Shown here piece after piece: positions 48,472 to 56,899 of a stretch of DNA of 64,000 nucleotides (the stretch's first letter is position 1; each line of letters begins with the position of its first letter). The DNA is from Anabaena minutissima FACHB-250 (GTDB taxonomy: Bacteria > Cyanobacteriota > Cyanobacteriia > Cyanobacteriales > Nostocaceae): NCBI RefSeq assembly GCF_014697125.1, contig NZ_JACJRG010000011.1, forward strand, positions 1 through 64,000, written 5' to 3'. Both the position numbers and the translations under genes were made by a program. The notes under the pieces are model-generated. The model was not told where the DNA came from and made no database searches. It saw only the letters and a program-made list of their open reading frames with translations.

Positions 48472-49731
48472 TTATCTATTGTGACATACTCCCCGTGCCG
48501 CCATCCGGGACAGTGAGGGCTTCTCAGCGACTCCTCCCAACGGGTCGGACATTGACTGAGCTTTAATGTGGACGGGATGCCCCTCCGCCCTGTGTTTTAT
48601 ATTTCGCGCTGCGTTGTGGTCGCGGCAATAACTAGCACCACATTGGCAGTTGTGCCATCTATCAGACAGCGTTTTTAGAACTGTTGCCTCACAGTCGGAA
48701 CACTGCTGGCTTGTGCCGTTGGGATTGACTGCTACTACCAAACACCCAGCACTTGCAGCCTTGGTATTTAGAATTTGTAGAAATTGACCCCATCCAGCAT
48801 CAGTGATGGACTTAGCAAGTATAGACTTTGCCAGTCCTTTGATATTTAAGTTTTCATGTGCAATAACCTGGGATTGATTAAGTAACCATATTGCAGTTTT
48901 ATAATGGAAATCTTTGCGCTGATTAGCTACTTTTAAATAAGCTTTTGCAACACGCTTGACCGCTTTCTGGCGACGATTTGACCCCTTCTTTTTACGTGAT
49001 AGCTGACGCTGTAGCCGTTTTAATCGCTTCTCCACTTGGCGGTAATATTGTGGGATTTGTACTTCTTGATTGTCACTTGTGACCAAGAATGACTTCAGCC
49101 CCATGTCAATACCTACAGTGTTATCCATCACGGGGGTGACATCAACTTTAGTGCTAGGCACTGTCACATCTTCCAGACTAAGACTGATGTACCATCCGTC
49201 AGCTTTACAGGTAATGGTAGCGGTTTTGATTTTGAAACCGTCAGGTATGGAACGGTGCAAAATCATTTTTACCTTGCCGATTTTGGGCAACTGAATGAAC
49301 TTACCCTGTATATGTTCTGACTTGATGGGGTCAGGAAAGGTGAGTGAGCGATAACGCCCTTTGCCCTTAAATCGTGGACGGCAAGAGCGTTTAGCATTAC
49401 TATCACCCTTAAGCCAACGGTCAAATGTCTTTTCAACCCGTGCGATTAAGTCTTGTAGGGTGTGTGAAGGGATTTCTTTATAGTCAGGAAATAAGGCTTT
49501 GGTGTTGCTTAAGTCGCGCTTTTGGCTATAGTAATTGGGCTTATCTTTTAACTGTGGTAAATGGCAAACCTCCAATGAGCAACTGTTAACGTCACACCGA
49601 TTTTGCTCCCACCAGTTAAACCGTTCTGCCAATCTGTAGTTGTATTGACGGCGACATAATTCGAGCCAGTGTTCAAAGGTGGCTATTTGTTGCTTAGTTA
49701 GTCTTAGACGGTACTGGTAGGAGAGTCGCAT
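48472..49731 (-). CDS. tnpB: TnpB-family RNA-guided nuclease (IS200/IS605 type)
   Basis: This 419-residue protein has RuvC-like acidic residues in GIDMGLKSF, AHENLNIKG and YCRDHNAARN. The zinc finger SQQCSDCEATV...CQCGASYCRD is intact. TnpB cuts DNA guided by an omega RNA made from the element's 3' end, here the sequence running toward lpdA. No tnpA (Y1 transposase) is adjacent, so it is a solo element that would need a transposase in trans. The reading frame and motifs look intact. Confidence 0.92.
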   Translation of the reverse strand: MRLSYQYRLRLTKQQIATFEHWLELCRRQYNYRLAERFNWWEQNRCDVNSCSLEVCHLPQLKDKPNYYSQKRDLSNTKALFPDYKEIPSHTLQDLIARVEKTFDRWLKGDSNAKRSCRPRFKGKGRYRSLTFPDPIKSEHIQGKFIQLPKIGKVKMILHRSIPDGFKIKTATITCKADGWYISLSLEDVTVPSTKVDVTPVMDNTVGIDMGLKSFLVTSDNQEVQIPQYYRQVEKRLKRLQRQLSRKKKGSNRRQKAVKRVAKAYLKVANQRKDFHYKTAIWLLNQSQVIAHENLNIKGLAKSILAKSITDAGWGQFLQILNTKAASAGCLVVAVNPNGTSQQCSDCEATVLKTLSDRWHNCQCGASYCRDHNAARNIKHRAEGHPVHIKAQSMSDPLGGVAEKPSLSRMAARGVCHNR

Positions 49732-49741
49732 TTTACAACCC

Positions 49742-49930
49742 TTATTTTCTGTTTAGGGCAACAATAGCCCCCACCCTGGTCGTTACCACTGTAGAGGCTA
49801 AGGGTGTAAATACTGGATTATAAACAGCCAATCCCATTGAAGTCGAAGCCAATAGACTTAGAACTATGGTCAACACAGTGTTTTTGGCTGGTGGTTTTGG
49901 AGACTTATGAGGCGGTTTTTCAGTAGCCAT
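49742..49930 (-). CDS. Small membrane protein of unknown function
   Basis: This 62-residue protein has a Lys/Pro-rich N-terminus (MATEKPPHKSPKPPAK) and a transmembrane helix (TVLTIVLSLLASTSMGLAVY). AAGGAA precedes the ATG. The stop codon is 10 bp from the tnpB start, so the last residues may derive from the inserted element. Confidence 0.6.
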   Translation of the reverse strand: MATEKPPHKSPKPPAKNTVLTIVLSLLASTSMGLAVYNPVFTPLASTVVTTRVGAIVALNRK

Positions 49931-49952
49931 TCGTGTTTCCTTAAATTATCAA

Positions 49953-50159
49953 TTAGCTTTTGCTGTCGGGATCATTGTTGTTGTTATTCAAAGTTACAGC
50001 TAGTAATATCCCACCTGCTACAGTTATTACCACACCCAGACAAACACCGATAAGCATCTTAATGCCCTCACCAAACCAGTTAGTACCTAATGGTTTCTCT
50101 CCAGGTGTATAATCCTTTCCCCAATTAGTAACGTCGTCTTCCTCATTGTGGTGGTACAT
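49953..50159 (-). CDS. Small membrane protein of unknown function
   Basis: This 68-residue protein has a hydrophobic stretch near residues 30-55 (MLIGVCLGVVITVAGGILLAV) and an Asn-rich C-terminus. GAGGAG precedes the ATG. It lies 22 bp upstream of the next small gene, so the two are probably co-transcribed. Confidence 0.65.
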   Translation of the reverse strand: MYHHNEEDDVTNWGKDYTPGEKPLGTNWFGEGIKMLIGVCLGVVITVAGGILLAVTLNNNNNDPDSKS

Positions 50160-50191
50160 TTTTCACTCCTCTTACTGCTCTATAAATTTGT

Positions 50192-50431
50192 TCAGCGAAA
50201 TACGATTTCCACTTGACTACCATCCTTACGCTTAATCAAGATTTTTGATTTATCTTGAATTGCTTGTTGAATATAATGCTCGGTGGCGATCGCCTTCCTA
50301 ATCGCTTCATTCAGCGTAATGCCTTGGGATTTAGATAATTCCTCAAGTTTTTCAATGTCTGTCTCAGACAAACTGACGGACAAACGCTTGATTTTGTGGG
50401 TATTTGCAGCATTTTCTTTCTCTTCATTCAA
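50192..50431 (-). CDS. Ribbon-helix-helix (CopG-like) DNA-binding protein
   Basis: This 79-residue protein starts at a TTG with AAGGAG upstream. KRLSVSLSETDIEKLEELSKSQG and LNEAIRKAIATE are an RHH fold. The sheet strand RLSVSL should contact DNA. It heads a run with the two small membrane proteins below it and may regulate that unit. No toxin partner is visible. Confidence 0.75.
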   Translation of the reverse strand: MNEEKENAANTHKIKRLSVSLSETDIEKLEELSKSQGITLNEAIRKAIATEHYIQQAIQDKSKILIKRKDGSQVEIVFR

Positions 50432-50672
50432 TCTAGTTTTGTCTCCTTAACGTGGTAGTACGTGGGACTATAAAGTCTTACAGACTATAGCATACCATAT
50501 TGAAGCTAATATTACATCATATTGATGTTAATTTGATGTAAAAATGCAATATTCCTTCCCTCTGTACCCTGCGCCCTGCCTCCTTATGACCGTGAAAGTA
50601 TTTGCAGGGCGATCGCGCAACGAGTAATCTTGAATTAAAATCACCTATAGGATTCTTCCAGGCGATCGCTTA

Positions 50673-52448
50673 ATGTCTTTTCCCAATATCAGTGAATTTA
50701 CAGTCCGTCGTTATGCTAACTCCAAGTCTTTTCAACGCGGTGAGGCATATTTTCAATCAGGTGCTGTGACCAAAATTACCCAACGTGGTCAGCAGATACA
50801 GTCTGAAGTTGAAGGTCGTGAAGCCAAACCTTATCAAGTGTGCTTGAATTTTGACGACAAGGCCATAACCTCTGCCTACTGTAATTGTGCCTACAACTTT
50901 GATGATTGGTGTAAACATATTGTGGCGACGGCACTTGTATTAACCCGTCAACCAGACATTATTGAACAACGCCCCACCCTAGAACAGTTACTAAATCGTC
51001 TCGATGCTGTGCAGACTCAAAGGCTAGTACAGGAATTGGTGGCAGAAGAACCCCAACTAATTGATATTATTGACCAGCACGTCAGTTGGATGACAAGTCC
51101 TGTATCTAAACCCCTATCTACCAAATCTGAAAGAAATATTACTGTGAATCTCCCAGCTTTGCGGGGGCAAATTAAGCAAATTCTCCGGGAGGCGGTGAGT
51201 TATTTTGAGGAGGGGTATGAGGAAGATCCCCTGACAGAAGAATTATTTAGTTTGGTGCAAGGGGCTTTAGAGTTTAGCGAACAGGGAGAAAGTTATAATG
51301 CGATCGCAGTTCTCGAAGCTATTACCGCTACCTGTGCAGAAAATTGGGATGAGGTTTTAGAATACGGTGGTGATAATAATGAAATCGCCTGGGAATTGAA
51401 TATTGCTTGGTGTGAGGTGATTCTCTCGACCGAACTCACCCCAGAAGAAAAAGTTGATATTCAAGTCAATTTGGAAGTTTGGCAAGATGAATGGAATACT
51501 GATTTTGGTATGAGTTTAGCAGCCTTACGCCAAGGCTGGGATGATCCGCAATTGATGCAGGTTCTTCAGGGAAACATCAGTGAAAGGGGAGTTTGGGGAC
51601 AAGAAATACCAGACTATGCTGATGATTTAGCGATGATTCGCCTGAAAATTCTTGAACATCAAGAACGTTATCAAGAATACCTCTATTTAGCTCAGGCAGA
51701 AGGACAAACCCAAGCTTATCTCACCATGCTAGGACGCTTAGGCAGAGTAGAGGAAGCCGTGATAGCCGCCCAAACTGAAATGAGTTCAATGGAAGAGGCC
51801 TTCGCTTTAGCCAAAACCCTCGCTGAACAAGGTTCATTACCGCAAGCCTTGGAAATTGCTCAAACTGGGTTCAAGTTATGGGGAAATTGTCAGTACGCAT
51901 TAGGCATTTGGACAAGTGATTTAGCCTTAGAGTTGGGTAATAGTGAAGTTGCATTGTTAGCACTCAAGGCGGCTTTTGAAGTCAAGCCTCACTTTGTTGA
52001 TTATCAAAAGATAGCAGAATTAGCCGGGGAAGACTGGGAGAACATCAAACCCGACTTATTGAAAGTTATCAGCACTTCTGACCATTGGGAAATACAAGCA
52101 GCCAAAGTAGACATACTTTTACATGAAGGTTTAATTGATGATGCTATTACCAGTGTTAGCGAACTGAGTCATTATCATGTAGCTTTAGTTCACCGCGTCA
52201 TGGAAGCAGCCATGTCTCACAATCCTGACTGGGTGATTGCTAACTCTCGCCGCCGTGCTGAAAGAATTATGGATGAGGGGAAAGCAGAATATTATGGTGA
52301 AGCGATTGAATGGTTAAAACAAGCACGCGCCGCTTACATAGCATCTGGAAGACAAGCACATTGGGCGAGTTATCGTGAACAGTTGATGGAAATCCACGGA
52401 CGTAAGCGTAAATTAATGGGGATGTTAAAGGAATGGGGTATGGAGTGA
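50673..52448 (+). CDS. SWIM zinc-finger protein
   Basis: This 591-residue protein has a SWIM motif (CNCAYNFDDWCKH, CxCx7CxH) near residues 70-82. A long helical, TPR-like C-terminal region follows (QERYQEYLYLAQAEGQTQAYLTM over several repeats). SWIM fingers bind DNA or proteins and often accompany SNF2 helicases; none is next door here. The function is unknown. Confidence 0.85.
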   Translation: MSFPNISEFTVRRYANSKSFQRGEAYFQSGAVTKITQRGQQIQSEVEGREAKPYQVCLNFDDKAITSAYCNCAYNFDDWCKHIVATALVLTRQPDIIEQRPTLEQLLNRLDAVQTQRLVQELVAEEPQLIDIIDQHVSWMTSPVSKPLSTKSERNITVNLPALRGQIKQILREAVSYFEEGYEEDPLTEELFSLVQGALEFSEQGESYNAIAVLEAITATCAENWDEVLEYGGDNNEIAWELNIAWCEVILSTELTPEEKVDIQVNLEVWQDEWNTDFGMSLAALRQGWDDPQLMQVLQGNISERGVWGQEIPDYADDLAMIRLKILEHQERYQEYLYLAQAEGQTQAYLTMLGRLGRVEEAVIAAQTEMSSMEEAFALAKTLAEQGSLPQALEIAQTGFKLWGNCQYALGIWTSDLALELGNSEVALLALKAAFEVKPHFVDYQKIAELAGEDWENIKPDLLKVISTSDHWEIQAAKVDILLHEGLIDDAITSVSELSHYHVALVHRVMEAAMSHNPDWVIANSRRRAERIMDEGKAEYYGEAIEWLKQARAAYIASGRQAHWASYREQLMEIHGRKRKLMGMLKEWGME

Positions 52449-52484
52449 GAAATTAGCAGTTATTTAATCGTGCTTCCCTAGGAA

Positions 52485-53651
52485 TTACGAATTATTACTA
52501 GTCGCAATACATCCACTAGCTAGCAGAAATGCTAATATCGCCCCAACTGCACCAACGACAGGTGTAATGCTTTGAGGTTGGGGAAAAACTAGGCTAAATA
52601 AACTCATGGCTAACGCAAATCCACCGAAATACATCCCCACTCCTAATCCTTTCCAGCGTTGGGACATCAGACCTAAAGCAAAGGGAATTGTGCCGTTAAT
52701 AATTAAACTAAAGCCGACTATTAATAGTAATAAAAAAGGAATTAGATTGAGAAATACTATTAAAAATAGTGAAACAATGGTGATGCCAATACCAATCAAC
52801 ATGGCGCGACTGTTGCCGATTTTAACAGCAAACCAACCCGCAGGGAGAGCCGCAACTGCGATCGCAAGTCCTACCCCCACCATTAACCAATCATTTTGAC
52901 CAAATTGGGCTAGTAAAATCTTACTGACAACATCCATTAGCAAGCGAGAACCCCAACCAATCCCAAAACCAGTTGCGAAAATTAGTCTTAATTCTGGCCA
53001 AGGTAACTGAATAATTTCTGGGTGACGTTGCTCACCTGGTTTATCGGGAGGGGTAACTATGCGTAATGCAGCCGCTACAGCTAACAATACAAAAGAAGCG
53101 ATCGCAAAGGCAAAAATTGACCCTAAACTCAAAATAAACTGATTAGCAACACCTCGAAACGCCCCAATTATTCCCCCTGTCAAAGTAATCACACTGAATG
53201 CTAGGGGTAACTCGGCTGGGAGGGAATACTTAACCAATAAAGCTATAGCCGGAGAGCGAAATACTGTCATTGCGATCGCCCAGGCTACTAATATTATGGG
53301 GAGGAGCGATCGTAAAACTACAGTCGGTGGTACAAAAGTAACTATGCTGGGGATAGCTATAAATAATGTTGCTGAGAGAATTACACCCCCCGAAATAAAC
53401 AGAAATCTACTACCTACCCAATTTTTGGCTTGATCTGAAAGTCCCCCCATCAGAGGTTCTAAAATCACAGCCAAAGCATTTTCGATTACCAACAAACCTA
53501 TTGCTAAAGATGCAGGAAAACCAAATTGGCTTAAAAGTTGAGGTAGATAAGCATTATAAATCACCCAGCAGAGGGTGATTGCTCCTTGCAATGCAGCTAA
53601 TACCCCAACCTGCACCCATAAGATATTAAATTGCGGTTTAACAATATTCAT
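52485..53651 (-). CDS. MFS transporter
   Basis: This 388-residue integral membrane protein has about 11-12 hydrophobic segments and the loop GGLSDQAKNWVGSR, a Major Facilitator Superfamily motif A-like sequence. The substrate is unknown. The C-terminus ends in a hydrophobic segment plus IATSNNS. It converges on the SWIM gene. Confidence 0.85.
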   Translation of the reverse strand: MNIVKPQFNILWVQVGVLAALQGAITLCWVIYNAYLPQLLSQFGFPASLAIGLLVIENALAVILEPLMGGLSDQAKNWVGSRFLFISGGVILSATLFIAIPSIVTFVPPTVVLRSLLPIILVAWAIAMTVFRSPAIALLVKYSLPAELPLAFSVITLTGGIIGAFRGVANQFILSLGSIFAFAIASFVLLAVAAALRIVTPPDKPGEQRHPEIIQLPWPELRLIFATGFGIGWGSRLLMDVVSKILLAQFGQNDWLMVGVGLAIAVAALPAGWFAVKIGNSRAMLIGIGITIVSLFLIVFLNLIPFLLLLIVGFSLIINGTIPFALGLMSQRWKGLGVGMYFGGFALAMSLFSLVFPQPQSITPVVGAVGAILAFLLASGCIATSNNS

Positions 53652-53854
53652 TAATCTGTGATCAATAATTCCCGTATTTCCAAGATACCGGGATTATGAG
53701 AGCCTATTTATAAAAGAAATATTAAGTAGGGTGTGTAACTGCTGCGTAAGAATTTGGGAGTGTGTGCAAATGATATCTAGCCGTAACGCACCGTATTGGA
53801 CTGACACAGCTAAATTTGTGCATTAGAAAAAACGAAACATTATCTTGTAAGCAT

Positions 53855-54217
53855 TTATGTATTTTTATTAACCTGTAAACCAAGAATTGTAGATAGAGCT
53901 AATGCTAGTTGTTCTATATAATTTTCATCTAGATGACCGATGAATCTAATAATTCTTGATTTATCAATGACTCGTATTTGTTCACAAAGGATTACAGAAT
54001 CTTGATTTAATCCACCCACGCCAGCAGGAATGAATACATGAGAAGGCAAAAGTGCGCGTCTAATCTTTGAAGTAAGCGGTGCAATAATCGTATGAGGGCT
54101 GACAGCATTGGCTTGGTCAATTTGTACAATCACAACAGGTCTAATACCTGCTTGTTCTGTTCCCACAACTGGATTTAAATCACACAGCACTATATCTCCT
54201 CGTTTAACATCTACCAC
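53855..54217 (-). CDS. mazF: MazF/PemK-type toxin endoribonuclease
   Basis: This 120-residue protein begins MVDVKRGDIVLCDLNPVVGTEQAGIRPV, broken by the conserved GxExxxxRPV pattern of the family, with later IIAPLTSKIRR and the terminal VIDKSRI. Members cut mRNA at short sequences. It overlaps the partner gene upstream by 7 bp (54211-54217), the usual toxin-antitoxin coupling. Confidence 0.9.
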   Translation of the reverse strand: MVDVKRGDIVLCDLNPVVGTEQAGIRPVVIVQIDQANAVSPHTIIAPLTSKIRRALLPSHVFIPAGVGGLNQDSVILCEQIRVIDKSRIIRFIGHLDENYIEQLALALSTILGLQVNKNT

Positions 54218-54441
54218 TTAATTTCCCCACGAGCTAGACGGTTTTCATAGTCTTCTAAGTTGGAGAGATAATCAGAAAAATCTGATTCCATTAATTCCAG
54301 TGATTCATGAGAATGTAGCCAATTTGAAGAGTCTTTACTGCTAGATTTCCAAACTAAGAAATCGATAAAATCATTTACTTCTTGAACTAGAGACTCTGGA
54401 AGTCGGCGAATTTTAGCAATGGTTTCTTCGTGTGTTGTCAT
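54211..54441 (-). CDS. DUF2281-like antitoxin
   Basis: This 76-residue protein has the DUF2281-type start ETIAKIRRLPESLVQEVNDF and an acidic C-terminus (SDFSDYLSNLEDYENRLARGE) that could wrap the toxin. It is encoded first, overlapping mazF. The antitoxin role is inferred from the arrangement. Confidence 0.8.
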   Translation of the reverse strand: MTTHEETIAKIRRLPESLVQEVNDFIDFLVWKSSSKDSSNWLHSHESLELMESDFSDYLSNLEDYENRLARGEIKW

Positions 54442-54511
54442 GGAGTTTACTTTCTAGTCATGAGTTTATTTCTAGCATACTCTTTCCTACGAGATTGATT
54501 TATGAAAAACA

Positions 54512-54544
54512 AGATACCCGACTTATTCAATAAGTCGGGTATCT
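54512..54544. repeat. Perfect 16-bp palindrome (REP-like)
   Basis: AGATACCCGACTTATT and AATAAGTCGGGTATCT are perfect inverted repeats around a single C. It lies between divergently transcribed genes, where a terminator would have no use, and 88 bp before a RAYT gene. Confidence 0.65.
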
Positions 54545-54631
54545 GAAATTCTCCGTAGCCGCAAGGAAATTTTTGATAGATTTGAAATAACAATCTTCAA
54601 TCATTCGATTATTATATTTCGCAATTTTTTC

Positions 54632-55372
54632 ATGTCTCGACCTCTGCGTAATTTTCAAGTAGGTTTTTGCTATCACATTACTACCCGTTGCAATAATCGG
54701 GAATTTCGCCTGACTCGGTTAGAATGTCGTGAAGTTTTTCTTTACGCCATTAAGAAAGCACAGGAAAAGTACGGGTTTAAGCTGTATGCTCTGTGCATCA
54801 TGAGCAATCATGTGCATTACTTGATAGAACCACAACAGCCGGAAGATTTACCCAAAATCATGCACTGGCTAAACTGGTACACTGCTATGTGTTTTAACCG
54901 GATGATGAACCGGACGGGGCATTTTTGGGAGAAGCGATATCATAGCACGGGTTTTGCTAATACGGATCAGCGACGGGCTTTAAATACGCTGCGATATATC
55001 CACGCTAACCCCAAGGCGGCGGGAGTACAGCAAGGCTTTTTTTATGACTTCAGCAATTATGGCACTCATGACCGCTTGAGTAATGATGGTATTACTCAAT
55101 GGCATCCGGCGTTTTTACTATTGGGTAGGACGCTGGAAGAATGCGCCGCTAAATATCGCCAGTTTTGTAAAAAATATCGCCCAAAGCCGAAACCTGAAAA
55201 AAGGAATCATTGGGGTAGTCGTTTTTTACCGTCGTTGAAGAATAAAGGTAAGAAGAAGTCGCCGGGACAAATGAGTTTACCTTGGGATAAGCAACGAGTT
55301 ACTGAAGATACTGAGGTGCATGAGGTAGCAGAAAAATTTATTCGGGCGTGGTGCCAGGTATTGGAAATTTGA
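54632..55372 (+). CDS. REP-associated tyrosine transposase (RAYT)
   Basis: This 246-residue protein has a Y1/HUH nuclease domain: the HUH pair is in SNHVHYLIEP and a likely catalytic Tyr lies in LNWYTAMC. RAYTs are domesticated IS200/IS605-like transposases that act on REP palindromes. Beyond the catalytic domain the C-terminus is basic (KKYRPKPKPEKRN, KNKGKKKS). Its natural substrate may be the hairpin at 54512-54544. Confidence 0.9.
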   Translation: MSRPLRNFQVGFCYHITTRCNNREFRLTRLECREVFLYAIKKAQEKYGFKLYALCIMSNHVHYLIEPQQPEDLPKIMHWLNWYTAMCFNRMMNRTGHFWEKRYHSTGFANTDQRRALNTLRYIHANPKAAGVQQGFFYDFSNYGTHDRLSNDGITQWHPAFLLLGRTLEECAAKYRQFCKKYRPKPKPEKRNHWGSRFLPSLKNKGKKKSPGQMSLPWDKQRVTEDTEVHEVAEKFIRAWCQVLEI

Positions 55373-55439
55373 AATGTTGATTCTACCGTGCTTTTGGGGC
55401 TTGTAATAAATCTTAAAAAATATCGGAAAGCCTTAGATG

Positions 55440-56555
55440 TTACAGTTTACAAGTCTCGATGCGAGAACAGAGACACCACACATCCCCCCCTACCCACCAA
55501 TTGTTTCCTATAGGGAGGTGTCCTTTAGGGGAAGATGTGTCAAAAGTTACATTTGAATAGTAGATCCAGTTTCCTTTCACTCTCCATCCTACGCGATCGC
55601 CAAATTTATCCCTGGCTTCTTTGTAATACTGTCCGTCTGGTTGACCACCGACGCTCAAGTAGATTTCTTTTTGTACGCTGAAGCCAAAATGTCCATTACT
55701 ATATTTTACCCACAGATGGTCAATGGTACGGAGGTCAGTACAGGGGAAGTTTAATAATTCTTCACTTCTAATCCAGTCATCTTTTTCACGCCCTACTACC
55801 TGAAGCATTACGAGATAGGTTTCATAGTCTGCTTCCTTCCACTTTTTTGCTGCTAGTAGGTCACGCAATTTCGTATAGTTTACACCTTTTTCTGAGGCTA
55901 ATTCAGTTTGACGTAGTTTCTCAGCTTCTGCTTGTTCTCGTTTTAGTCTTTCTGCTTCCTCTTGTCGTTGTATTTCAGCGTCTCGTTCTCGTTGTCGTCT
56001 CGCAGCTTCTTCTTGTTCTCGCTGTCTTTGTGAAGCCTCAGCTTCCTGTTGTAGTCGTTTCTCCGCTTCCTGTTTGCGTTGATGTTCTTCTCGTTTTTGC
56101 TTGAGTGCTTCCACAGCAGCACGAATACCTCTGGCCACATCCGTAAAAGCCTCATCTTGAGTATGCCAATATCTTGACACTACAGGTTCAGCATTTTTAG
56201 GTAAAGCTTGCAGTCTAGCAAATGGCGCACCAGCCCAATCAACAGCCCGCAAAATCACCGGAATTACACAAGCTTCTCCTGTATTATGGCGTTCTATTGC
56301 CTTTTTAACTTCCACATCCCAACAATACTTAGAAAAAAGAAAGTCGGAACTGACAAGCAAAAGAATGATATCTGCTGTCTTTAAATTATCGTTAATTTGG
56401 GAATCCCACTCTTCTCCGGGTAGTATCTTGCGGTCATGCCAGCTTGATATTACACGCTGATATTCCAATATAGTCAGGTGTTTAGCTAATTCATCCCGTA
56501 GAGATTCATCTTTGTGAGAGTAAGAAAAGAAAAGCTTGAAAGATTCCTCTGCCAT
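55440..56555 (-). CDS. TIR domain - coiled coil - GUN4 domain protein
   Basis: This 371-residue protein has an N-terminal TIR domain (about residues 1-145, FKLFFSYSHKDE, LLLVSSDFL). Glu82 in DVEVKKA sits where the NADase Glu of catalytic TIRs is found. A long charged coiled coil follows (about residues 155-215). The GUN4 domain (about residues 225-345) has KWKEADYET, LRTIDHLWVKYSNGHFGFS and DRVGWR. GUN4 binds porphyrins and stimulates Mg-chelatase. The fusion could couple tetrapyrrole status to NAD-based signalling or death, but that is inference. Confidence 0.88.
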   Translation of the reverse strand: MAEESFKLFFSYSHKDESLRDELAKHLTILEYQRVISSWHDRKILPGEEWDSQINDNLKTADIILLLVSSDFLFSKYCWDVEVKKAIERHNTGEACVIPVILRAVDWAGAPFARLQALPKNAEPVVSRYWHTQDEAFTDVARGIRAAVEALKQKREEHQRKQEAEKRLQQEAEASQRQREQEEAARRQRERDAEIQRQEEAERLKREQAEAEKLRQTELASEKGVNYTKLRDLLAAKKWKEADYETYLVMLQVVGREKDDWIRSEELLNFPCTDLRTIDHLWVKYSNGHFGFSVQKEIYLSVGGQPDGQYYKEARDKFGDRVGWRVKGNWIYYSNVTFDTSSPKGHLPIGNNWWVGGDVWCLCSRIETCKL

Positions 56556-56721
56556 TTTCGCGCTCAGGAGTAGGATAAATTAGGCTTATGATAAATTATA
56601 GTGTTTTTACCTAATTTCCCTAAGAAGCTGACCTTAAGTATATAGGTGTCGTACCCAAAAACCCTTGTTGATTTTAGCAGAGCTTTTAAGTATAAATTTT
56701 AACTAGACTCTTCATATAGTA

Positions 56722-56857
56722 CAAAATGTGGCTTGATCCCCCTAAATCCCCCTTAAAAAGGGGGACTTTAAGAAGTTTCCCCCCTTTTTAAGGGGGGTTA
56801 GGGGGGATCAACACGATGTGGGACTAGGTTATCAGACTTGTGTGTAAACCGTAGCCT
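56722..56857. repeat. MITE-like element, copy 2
   Basis: From CAAAATGT to ACCGTAGCCT. It has CTTGATCCCCCTAAATCCCCC and the inverse GGTTAGGGGGGATCAA. Both ends and the TTATCA...ACCGTAGCCT tail match copy 1 at 46875-47012. Confidence 0.75.
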
Positions 56858-56899
56858 AAAAAAGAGGGACTGTGATTCTAATTCCCAGATATCTCTACA

